Positions 44,373-54,088 of a stretch of DNA of 64,000 bases are shown here, in pieces (position 1 is the stretch's first letter; the number at the start of each line of letters is the position of its first letter). The position numbers and the translations under genes were made by a program. The DNA comes from Heterobilharzia americana (lineage: Eukaryota > Platyhelminthes > Trematoda > Strigeidida > Schistosomatidae): NCBI GenBank assembly GCA_944470555.2, contig OX104130.1, positions 54,841,491-54,905,490 on the forward strand, written 5' to 3'. The notes beneath the pieces were generated by a model. It did not search any database. It saw only the letters and a program-made list of their open reading frames with translations, and was not told the DNA's origin.

Positions 44373-46454
44373 GAGCCACTTCCATGTCGCCTCTTCTTCG
44401 TCACTGATCGACATTCTGGGATACGCTTCCTAGTTGACACTGGGGCAGAAGCTAGCGTCATCCCACCTACGAAGGAAGAGCGTCTGCGGCCAATGTCTCT
44501 GCAACTTCGTGCCGCCAACGGTTCGCCCATCACAACCTATGGTCGGAGATTCCTCGATCTCAACCTTGGATTGCGTCGTCCCTTTCGTTGGGTTTTCATA
44601 GTGGCAGATGTGACCACCGGCATTATTGGTATGGATCTCTTGCAGCACTATCAGCTGCTGGTAGATGCTGGCAAGCATAAGTTGATAGATTCTACCACAA
44701 CACTCTCTGTTTCCGGTATAGTCACAAAGACGCCGCCCCTCAGTCCCGTGTACTGCACGACGGACGCTTCTAGTCCCTATGCGTCTATCATTCAGTCCTT
44801 TCCGGATGTCTTTAAGCCAAGTCGTTGTGTCCCTTGTGTGACTTCGAACGTTTCTCATCACATAACGACGACTGGCCCTCCAGTATTTGCGAAACCACGG
44901 CGATTATCCCCGGAGAAACTGCGTGCTGTAAAAGCCGAGTTCGAACACATGCTTGAAATGGGAATAATCAGACCATCCAACAGTCCATGGTCTTCACCCT
45001 TGCATGTGGTACCCAAGAACAATGGCATGGACTGGAGGCCTTGTGGTGACTACCGAAGGCTCAACGCTAAAACGATTCCAGATCGTTACCCAGTCCCTCA
45101 CATTCACGACTTGACTGCATCTTTAAAAGGCTCGGTTATCTTCAGTAAGCTTGACTTGACGCGTGCATATCATCAGATCCCGGTTCATCCTGATGATGTT
45201 CCCAAGACAGCCGTCATTACACCGTTTGGTCTTTTTGAGTTCCTCCGTATGCCTTTTGGTCTTCGCAATGCAGCACAAACCTTCCAACGTTTTATTCACG
45301 ATGTTTTACGTGGACTCGATTTCGCCTATGCCTACCTAGACGATATACTAATCGCTAGTCCAGACGAAGACACCATATTAACCACTTGAAACAGGTTTTC
45401 GCCAGACTGTCAGAGCATTCGATGACAGTCAACCTGGCCAAATGCCAAATTGGCGTTCGTTCACTAAAATTTTTGGGACACGTTATCGACGAGCAAGGCA
45501 TTCGCCCACTACCTGAAAAGGTACAGGCGATCCAAGACTTCCCAGTCCCAGCGTCACTTAAAGCTCTGCGTGTGTTTCTGGGTATGGTGAGCTATTATCG
45601 TCGCTTCATTCCCCAATGTGCACACATTTTGACTGCACTGACCGACCTGCTGAAAAGTAAATGTAAAACTTTCAGCTTGACTCCTGAGGCACTAGAAGCA
45701 TTTCGCAAGATCAAAACCGCAATAGCAGACGCCACGATGCTGGTGCATCAAGACGTAAACCTACCTCTCAGCATTGCGGTTGACGCCTCTAACACGGCCA
45801 TTGGAGCTGTGTTGCAACAACTTTCGGATCACACTTGGATCCCAGTTGCATTCTTCTCCGGAAGTTATCCACCTGCGAAATGCGGTACAGCACTTTCGGC
45901 AGGGAACTGCTCGCCATATATGCCTCAGTGAAACATTTTCGTCATTTTGTGGAAGGTCGTGACTTCATCATCTTTACCGACCATAAACCTCTGACGTATG
46001 CCTTACACACCACTACTGACAGATATTCACCGCGTGAATTACGTCACCTAGATTATATTTCGCAATTCACGTCGGACATCCGTCATATTTCTGGTGTGAA
46101 TAACCCTGTCGCGGACGCACTGTCTCGCGTTTGCACCACTACTTTGCCTCGAGCAGTCGACTTACGGAAGATTGCCGAACTTCAGGATTCAGACGAGGAG
46201 ATGGAAAAACTTCAACACTCATCCTCTCTGAAGATACAGCGTTACCGCTCCTGAACAGTGAAGTGTCAATATTGTGCGACACCTCCACAGGCACACCCAG
46301 ACCCTTGCCGCCGGACTCCCTAACAGACTCGTTTAGTCGCGCGTATCCTGAACCTTCTAAAAGAGCCACGTCTAGTAACACTGATCCAGTAACCTCTACA
46401 CGTGCTGGGAGGCGTGTACATTGGCCCAAGCGATACGCCGAGTTCGTTAATTAG
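44337..46454 (+). pseudogene. pol of the gypsy element: PR-RT-RNase H, integrase deleted, three frame breaks
   Basis: 44337-45389 encodes the aspartic protease ([13 protein letters not shown]34) and RT up to YLDDIL (catalytic YxDD, residues 333-336). A -1 break near 45,366 separates it from 45386-45931 (FLGHVIDEQG, FLGMVSYYRRF, then RNase H DAS). A second break near 45,855 leads to the rest of RNase H (STFGRELLA, FTDHKPLTY, ADALSR), so all four D-E-D-D residues exist but in different frames. A third break near 46,215-46,245 precedes a short tail. At about 46,320 the reading jumps from the segment after RNase H directly to STRAGRRVHWPKRYAEFV, the C-terminal end of the family's pol; the whole integrase HHCC and DDE core is missing. 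It cannot make an autonomous enzyme set. Confidence 0.9.
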
Positions 46455-47069
46455 CCCCAGAGCAACTTCACACTTGGTGAATTCGGAGTTTCAACTACTT
46501 TGTCGTGGCATACACTTTCAATGCGTTTTCATACCTAAAGTTTTCAAAAGTCATGTTTACTACTTTGCAAACAGTTTTTTTTTCAAAAAAAAAAAGAAAA
46601 ATCAAAAATACAATTTAAATTCCGAAAACTTTTTTTGGTTGGTTATTATTTTTTTTTCTGTACTACTCCCACTTCGAATTGTTTGGTTTTCCTTTTCTTA
46701 GCACTCTAATGTCCCATTTCTTTCTTCTTGCAGAACCTAGAAAATGCGTTGAAAATTGGATACAATTGGCCGCTGACGATGCTACTTGGATCGTTCTTCG
46801 GTTCTCTTTGTACCAATTTCCCCCTGTACACTCCCCGGTAGATTAAGAAGCAATAGGGAAAAGTAGACGGAGGCTTTGGGTCACCTTCCACCACTGCGAG
46901 AAGGGTTGCGTCTAGACGCAAAGTTATCTTACCTCGTAGGTGTGCATAGTTGCACTAGCTTCGGAGACCCACACGTCACCTACTCCATCACCAATATGGA
47001 AAGGTGTTGCGTGTCCGCCTCGCAGTCGCCTCCTAGGATCGAAGGTTGCCGGTATCCCAACAACCTTCT
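46455..47069 (+). other. 3' non-coding region of the gypsy element
   Basis: Between the pol tail and the polypurine tract there is a T- and A-rich stretch (46,568-46,680, with runs of A and T) followed by a GC-richer part with a splice-acceptor-like TTTCTTCTTGCAG at 46,722. No open frame resembles an envelope protein. Confidence 0.6.
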
Positions 47070-47079
47070 AGGAGGGGGA
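47070..47079 (+). other. Polypurine tract of the gypsy element
   Basis: AGGAGGGGGA ends 5 nt before the 3' LTR, the normal position for the plus-strand primer. Confidence 0.8.
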
Positions 47080-47084
47080 TAACC

Positions 47085-47516
47085 TGTAGTGCACCTTCCT
47101 GGCACCAAAATATAACTAGGGCTAAAATAAATAGTTTAAATTAAATTAACTAAATAAATCTCTAGCTTGCCTCCGGATGCTTAGGGTGTTTTAAGTTTTG
47201 TTTTAACGAGCATGCATCCGAGCAGGCTTGGACGCCATTTTTGCGCTCCATTGTGCTGATCACCACGCACGTACTCCGAGTCCCTAGTTCAGCCTTACAA
47301 GCCAGATAAGTTGATTAAACTTTTCCCTCATTCATTATTATAACATTTACCTTAAATACATAGCTCCTTTAAATACATTGCGTATCAGTTCTTTTGATTT
47401 GTGTTTTGTTACCAGTACTTACACGTTAGGTAAAGTACTGGTTAAGCAGGTACTAGAGCACATCAAATTAAGTAGGGTTGATCAAACGTTACGGAATTGT
47501 AACACGCATCCCTACA
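47085..47516 (+). repeat. 3' LTR of the gypsy element
   Basis: 432 bp, reading as identical to the 5' LTR along its whole length. It is followed directly by the target duplication AAGT and the interrupted LINE-A frame. Confidence 0.97.
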
Positions 47517-50472
47517 AAGTGCTGGGCATCTGCAAAATAAGACGCAATAGAAGTAGACTCTCCAAACTGTCAACTGGAGAGTCAATAATCTACTCCAATT
47601 TTGTCACCCAAACGACAACCACGAGCACACTGAGTTTTGGAGGGGCTATCATGATGTCCCCAACAGCATCGAAAGCTCTCTCTCATGCAGTGGGAACCAA
47701 TCTCATCCTCCACGATCACGATCATCACAGTAAGATGGATTCAACTCAAAAGGAAAGAAAGTTACAACCATACAATGCTACGCGACGCACCTACAAAATA
47801 ATGCAGATGAAGAGAAGAAGGAGGAATTCTACAGACAACTGCAATCAGTACTGGATGAGACCCAACCCCAGATGGCGACATCAAAATTCTGATGGGTGGG
47901 GTGACATGAGTGACAAAATGGGAGCAGACAACACAGGAAGAGAACTCATAATCATGGGTCGAGAAGCACTCAGTGAAATGATGAGTGAGAATGGAGAATT
48001 GTTTGCAGAATTCTGTGCATTCAACGATTTGGTGATTGGAGTCAGGCAGTGTGTTCAAGCACAAGGATATCCACAAAGCGAGCGACATGGATTTCACCAG
48101 AACACACTAAAAATCAGATCGACTTCATTTCAATGTGAAGAAAGTGGAGACGCAGTCAGCCTACTTGACACAAGATCAAGATGGGGAGCAGCTACTGGTT
48201 CACACTACTCACTATCTAGTGTAAGGAACCTGCCTTCGAAAGCACAGTTGAAGTTCAACACCCACTGAGAAGAGAAACTGAAGGACGAAACTACAAAGAA
48301 CATCTTGACATCAGTCAGCTACCATGAAAAAGTGGGAGACATTAGGCAACATTCCTGAGGGAACCTGCGTGGAAGAACACTGGAACTCTGAAAGCTATGT
48401 GGAAGGAAACCTGCATAACCGTATTAGGAAGGAAGAAGATAAGGAATGGATTTGACGGACACATGGAAGCTGAAAGACCAGGGAGAGGAAGATGGTGGTG
48501 GTGAAGCAGAAGATGAACCAGTGCAGTGCAAGGATGCACAACGACAAGAGGAACTGATTACAATGTATAAAACACTGGACAAAGAAGTGAAGAAGATTGC
48601 GCGGAGGGATAAAAGACACTTCCAAGAAACATTGGCAAGTGAAGCAGAACAGGCTGCTGGTAGGAGAGACAGAGACCTGACAACATAGTATCAAATAACC
48701 AAGTTACTATCTCGGAAAGAAGAGATCAACAAAAATGAAACCAATGAAAGACGATGAAGGAAATCTAATTAGCAAAGAGAAGAAACAAAGGAAACGATGG
48801 GTTGAACACTTCGAAAAGCTCCTGAACCGATCATCACCTGCACTTCGTCCAGAAATACCGCCTGCAGCCCAGCCACAGAGCTACCAGTGAACACAAGCCC
48901 TCCGACGAAAGTCAAAGTCCTGAGTGCCATACAGCTACTAAAAATGCGGGAGAGCAGCAGGACAATATGAAATCCCACCAGAAACACTAAAAGCGGACGC
49001 AGGGACAACAGCGGACATGCTCTCACCACTACTGCAGAAGGTCTGGAAGGAAGGGAAGGTAACTGGCGATTGGAAGAACGGCGACTTAAGTGTTTGCAAG
49101 AACTGGCGAGGAATCATGCTGCTATCCATAACAAGCAAAATATTAACTCGCATCATTCTGGATGAGCTGGATTCAAAACTACTACCCGAACAGGCAGGCT
49201 GGATGGATTCAGGAAGCACAAATCATGTGTGGACCAAATTGCAACGCTTCGCATCATCATAGAACAGAGTATAGAATGGCAGTCAACTCTTCACCTTACC
49301 TCAACTTCATCAACTTTGAAAAGGGCTTCGACAGCGTCGACCGACAAGTAATTTGGCAGTTGCTCCGACACTATGGAATAACACAAACCTTTATCAGCCT
49401 CATTCGACAAATATATGAAGACTACACATGCCGAGTAATTCACAATCGGAAGCTCAGTAATGCCTCTTAAGTGAAGACAGGAGTGAAACAAGGTTGCCTA
49501 CTATCACCCATGATATTCCTGATTGTGGTCGACTGGATCATGCAACAAACAGTGAGGAGAGAGAAGAGGGTGATACACTGGTCCAAGGAAAAGATCCTAG
49601 AAGGTTTGGTTTTCGCCAACGATGACTTGTGTCTGATGTCACACAACCTTGAAGATCTACAGGCGAAAACTAACAAGTTGACAGAAGAGGCAGAGAAGAC
49701 GGGACTTCAAGTGAATATAGAGAAGACAGAGGTGATGAAGATACCCAACCAACAACTCCAACAACAACAACAAGCTCCAATCACCATCAACGGGAGAAAC
49801 TTAAAGGAAGTAGTCTCTTTCACCTATCTAGGCAGCACCGTTCCAACTACAGGCGGCACAGGCACAGACGAGGATGTCAAAGCAGCCAGGATCAGAAAAG
49901 CAAGACAGGTGTTCATTAGCCTGAAACCAGTGTGAAGATCTTCCCCACTCACCACAAAGCGTGAACAACATCCGGATTTCCAACACCACGTCAAATCAGT
50001 TCTTCTGTATGGTTCAGAGACTTGGCGTGTTACGAAAGGCATTTCCAACAAACTACAGACATTCATCAACAACTGCCCCTACGCTGCTCGTTACTGAAGA
50101 TCAGATGGCCAGAATAATAAGAATAAGCAACAAGGAACTCTGACTGGCAACTAACCAACGAAGAAGCTATCACTCAACAAATATGCAGTGGAAGGAAGTG
50201 GAGATGGATTGGGCATGCACTGAGAAGACCATTCGGGGACATCACGCGCCAGGCCAGTTGCTCGAGTGGAACCCTGATGAGAAGCCATGAGTTGAGCTTC
50301 CGAGGCGAGGGTGACTTGGAGAAGATCGTGTGACGAAGAAATGAGAGCTTGTGGGTTGTCGTGGAGCCAGGTTGAAAAGACTGCAGAGAAGAGGGTACAA
50401 TGGAGGCGTGCTACTGAAGCAGTATGTTTCACTAGGAACCCAAGGGACTAATTATAATGATAATAATAATAA

Positions 50473-50952
50473 TAATACATTGACTAAATCTCAACATTAT
50501 CAGTTTTCCTGCTGTAGAAAATGGAAATAAATACATTGATCACTTTTGAAATTCAAGTTCTAACACTTTTGATGGACTGTTCGTATTGTTTAAATTAGCA
50601 TCTGAAATTACTCAGTTTTAATTAGGATACAAAGTTGACAAGTTGCCAGAATATTTCAGATGATAATAACACTACCTTTAAATACTAATTGGGTTATCTC
50701 TTGAGCTTAAAGAAGGTTGAATCAAGGTCAAATTGTAGGAGAAAGCAGTGGATGATAGGTTAAAATCCACAGAGGTATACTACTGTGTTTTAACTAAGTA
50801 GTAGATCAAGTGATGTGTGGTTATTTTGAAAGAAAAAACATTTATACAGTGTGTTTAATATTAAAAGAGATCAAAACAAGTTATTTCACAAGTGGTGCAT
50901 TTAAAACATTTTGTTTAATAGTGAGACTAACATATTTGTTGTGTGACAGTCT
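50473..50952. other. Intergenic, nothing recognised
   Basis: AT-rich sequence between LINE-A copy 6 and the solo LTR. Confidence 0.45.
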
Positions 50953-51383
50953 TGTAGGGGTTGCTGGTCGTGTTACTCTTACGTAACGCTTAACCAATCC
51001 TACTTAACTCAATATGCTGTAGTACCTGCTTAGTCAGTACCTTACCTAACGTGTAAGTACTGATAACGAAACACAAATCAAAAGGATCGGTATTCAGAAA
51101 TATATTCAAGGAGCATTATATTTAATTGGAATAAATGTGATAGTAATTATTAAGTGAAAAGTTTATACTATTTATCTGGTTATTATGGTTCAACTAGGGA
51201 CTCTGAGGATGTGCGTGTTAATCAGCGCAAAGAGGCGTCGAAGTCTGCTCGGAAGCACGCTCGTTAAAAAAAACGTAAGATACCTTAAGCATCTGGAGGC
51301 AAGCTAGAGGTTTGTTTAGTTAATTCAATTTAATCTGTTTTTTTAGCCCTAGTCGCATATTGGTGTCGGGAAGGTGCACTATA
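50953..51383 (-). repeat. Solo LTR of the same gypsy family, opposite orientation
   Basis: Read on the minus strand it parallels the 432-bp LTR over its full length (431 bp): near-identical stretches include GTGCACCTTCC, GACTAGGGCTAAAA, CTCTAGCTTGCCTCC, CGAGCAGACT, CACGTTAGGTAAGGTACTG and a CCCCTACA end. Its outer TG has become TA and many bases differ, so it is much older than the full element. No internal domain adjoins it, so it arose by LTR-LTR recombination. The flanking 4-mers (GTCT and GACT) do not match. Confidence 0.9.
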
Positions 51384-52440
51384 GACTGGTCTTATTGAAA
51401 CTGGATGATGATTGACAGCTAGATGCAAACCCTGGTCATGACGGGATTCGAACCGGTGGCACGGATTCTTGTGACAGCCAAGAGAAACCCTTGGTGACTG
51501 AAGGGAAGCTAAGACCCGACCAGTAGCTGATTATTGCAGCTCAGTTTGTGGAACGCCAGGTCACCAACCAAAAAGTCAATAATTGAAACCTTCCCACAGA
51601 CTAAACTTTCACTTCATCTTCAATCATCATCCAGTATCAACATATTGTTTGGTTTCTGCTTCACACTACCTCTGCTTATCCAGATTTTGTTTATAACATC
51701 ATCATCAACGCAAATCTTCTTTAGCTTATCATCATCATGCCGACCCGGTAAATTTATAAAGAATAACGTCATGACATAGTTGAATCTGACTGAGTCACTT
51801 TGTGAATGACGTTTACGTAAGTTTCCACTATCTAAATTGTCTACAATATACTTGTATACAAATTACTTCCCTTTATTTGTTTTAGAGCGCAGTGACTGCT
51901 ATATACCCCTAATATGACAGACTGATGGTGTTACCATCTTGAATCCACTTATAACAATTTTTTTACTGAAAGCGACCAGTACTCGACAATACCGTATTTT
52001 ATATAAGGTATATAATAAAACACTTTGATGGCTTGAAATATTTCAACATCATAACACCTAATTATTAATCACTACACATCGAAACGTCGATTTTTCAAAA
52101 GAATATGAGGTGCATTTCCACTTTCTCGTTTTAAAGGAAGAGAAAAGTAGTAGATTAGGTTAGATAAGAATCCCTCGAGAAATTTCATGAACTTCGAGAT
52201 ATTTGAATAACTAAGGATTTTCCTTGATAAACTGCGAAAATAATCTCGCCGGGATTCTGTTTGATTGGATAAAGAAACCTATGCTCATAACATAAACTAC
52301 GACAACATATATGAGAAATGTCTAATCAACTTTAGATATTTAAAAATGTTTTGATAATAGAAAACGCATAGAAATAAACTAAACTTCGGTATGCTACCGT
52401 TTTCATATATATGACATTCAAATCAAATCATATCATCGAG
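51384..52440. other. Intergenic with a tRNA-like B box
   Basis: On the minus strand GGTTCGAATCCC lies near 51,447-51,458, a polymerase III B box, probably a SINE remnant. I see nothing else here; the 81-codon frame at 51,534 is unrelated to any family. Confidence 0.4.
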
Positions 52441-53240
52441 GAAATTGACAAGAACCAATAGAACAGACCGGACTGTAGCACAGTGCACTCGATCCCTAAT
52501 GGACAACCGTAAATCACGGCGGCACCACAAATGGCGTAAGTTGGGCAAAAGTCAACCGAGCCTCGGGTATCTGTGCAGACATTTTGTCAGCCAGTGCTCA
52601 ACAATCGTTTCATCTCTGTTTGGGATTACTCAACAATGTTCTCCCAAATTGTTTTGCACATCACATCTAGTATTATCGGGTTTAATCCATCGACTGAATA
52701 GTAACGTGCTCGCTGAGAAACCTGACAGTTTTGCTTACGGATGAAACAAAGAGTAAGTTCTATCGTTCACCACATGATCAACTTAGTCAACTAGGCTCCA
52801 CAATTATACTGTTACTATCTAACAAGTTTAGGCCCAAAGTGACCATCTGGGCTTGGAGGAGGTTGACTAATGCGGTTGGATCTCCGACAAGAGAGGTTGT
52901 TAACCACAGTCTTCTTCAGATTGTAATTTATTTGTTAACCAGCAACGACTTATTTTCTAGTTTCTGCTGTTGGGATGCTGGGCATAGTATCCCTTGCTTC
53001 TCACTATACTTCAGTACATGCACTGATCTAATCAAAAACCAGTGTTTCGCGATTCCACATGATTTGGCTCAAAATCGATTTCAGTGATGGAGAGGTACTT
53101 TACATTATCTTCATCTTAATCGTCAGACTGAATTTCAGTATTCTATCATTCTTTCTGACTCTTTCTTCCGATGACTTTCCACCACTTTTTTTCTTTATTT
53201 TTTATCTTCCATGTGTTATGGTGATATGAGGTGTGGTATG
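52441..53240 (+). mobile_element. Probable LINE 3' remnant
   Basis: The end of the stretch reads HDLAQNRFQWRG (53,059-53,095), a decayed version of the terminal DMAxNRSQWRR motif of LINE-B. The 400 bases before it have unbroken frames (99 and 118 codons) that I cannot assign, so the left boundary is open. Confidence 0.4.
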
Positions 53241-53760
53241 TTGGACTGCTTCGTAGTTAATGCCAGTTCCTACATTGATATTGTCTGTCTGCTCCCATTA
53301 TATTCCACACTAGTTTTCAACCCATTGAGAGGTGTAGAGATGAGCATTAGATGGACTCATAAGATGATGCTATGAAAAGAGCGAAATTTTGCATTCGCTC
53401 TTGGTGATAGAGCGTTAGAAGTGGTTATATTTTATGTGAGTAGTTGTTCTGTTGCTAGTTAAGTTGTGATGAATGAGATTTTCCTGTGAATATTGAGAGC
53501 CGAGGAGCCATATGCCAATCAACATCACGTGTAAGGCTGCCTGTAAGCCACTTACTATCAGTACACATAATAATTTCTGTGTAAATCATTGATTAGCTGA
53601 TTCGTTGTGAAATACCGAGAAACGTTCAGAAAAAGCATGTTTTGATTATCGAAGAAGGCTGGGATAATATTGAAATTTACTTTAATAATGATCAAATCAG
53701 ACTCAGCGCTCAAATTCTTCTAGAAACACACTGAAAATATTTTTGCAATTATAAAAGTTA

Positions 53761-53766
53761 TTTATT
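53761..53766 (-). promoter_or_regulatory. Candidate polyadenylation hexamer for OMP decarboxylase
   Basis: AATAAA on the minus strand lies 135 nt downstream of the decarboxylase stop codon. It is the first canonical hexamer in that direction that I noticed and fits a short 3' untranslated region. Confidence 0.45.
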
Positions 53767-53900
53767 GACTCCAGCCTTCATATAAACTTAGAATAGCTGT
53801 TATAGGGTAGAAAATTATCAGAATTATCATCATAAATGATTTAATAGTGAATCTTTCGTTTCTTTTCAATAAAAAAAAATAGTAATAGAGTAAGTCAAGA

Positions 53901-54088
53901 TCATTCTAATTGACGAATAGATGCTATACGATAACTTTTAGCCGTTTCAATAATATCCTGTGATTCAGTTATCCCCCTTCCAACAATCATGACAAGAGAA
54001 GATGCAGAATTAGTGAATCGTTTGTGAACATGTTCTGGAGTATTATAACTTTGACCAAGATCATCATTAGAGTTGACTAATTTAATAC
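53901..54088 (-). CDS. UMPS: OMP decarboxylase last exon, phosphate-binding loop
   Basis: Two bases, then 61 codons and TGA. Acceptor TGTTATAG. It includes DDLGQSYNTPEHVHKR and SLVMIVGRGITESQDIIETA, matching animal DNLGQQYNSPQEV and DIIIVGRGI. The arginine of VGRGI contacts the substrate phosphate in characterised enzymes. Confidence 0.94.

Larger units (their letters stand above)
42884..47516 (+). mobile_element. Ty3/gypsy LTR retrotransposon, CsRn1/Boudicca-like, defective
   Basis: 4,633 bp: 5' LTR 42884-43315, internal 43316-47084, 3' LTR 47085-47516. Both LTRs are 432 bp, start TGTAG and end CTACA, and I read no difference between them. A 4-bp target duplication AAGT flanks it (42880-42883 and 47517-47520). 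Order: primer-binding site, gag with a CHCC zinc finger, -1 frameshift signal, protease, reverse transcriptase, RNase H, C-terminal tail, polypurine tract. Integrase is missing and pol has three frame breaks. CHCC Gag fingers are a known trait of the CsRn1/Boudicca/Kabuki group; the family placement is inferred. It sits between dynactin and OMP decarboxylase inside a LINE. Confidence 0.96.
42567..50472 (+). mobile_element. LINE-A copy 6, near full length, split by a gypsy element
   Basis: RTE-like LINE in two parts, 42,567-42,883 and 47,517-50,472, about 3.3 kb without the insertion. The 5' part ends in an endonuclease start (GTWNVRT-like, then AQIAKEMRRYSIEV). The reading resumes behind the LTR element as VLGICKIRRNRS, so the two halves are one element. 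Then come KMGADNTGRE, NGELFAEFCAFNDLVIG (endonuclease), NFEKGFDSVDRQVIWQLLRH and VKQGCLLSPMIFLIVVDWIM (RT), a broken FADD box (FANDDLCLM), KIPNQQ with few glutamines, and the common 3' end with an AATAAT tail. All frames are interrupted, so it is not autonomous. Confidence 0.9.

Noticed and set aside
46131..46454. 107-codon frame as a separate accessory gene of the gypsy element
   Set aside because: It contains segments from either side of the missing integrase (after RNase H and at the C-terminus), so it is the deleted end of pol.
52445..53087. Two adjacent frames of 99 and 118 codons between the genes
   Set aside because: No recognisable domain, no splice partners, and the end resembles the LINE-B terminus; likely transposon remnant.
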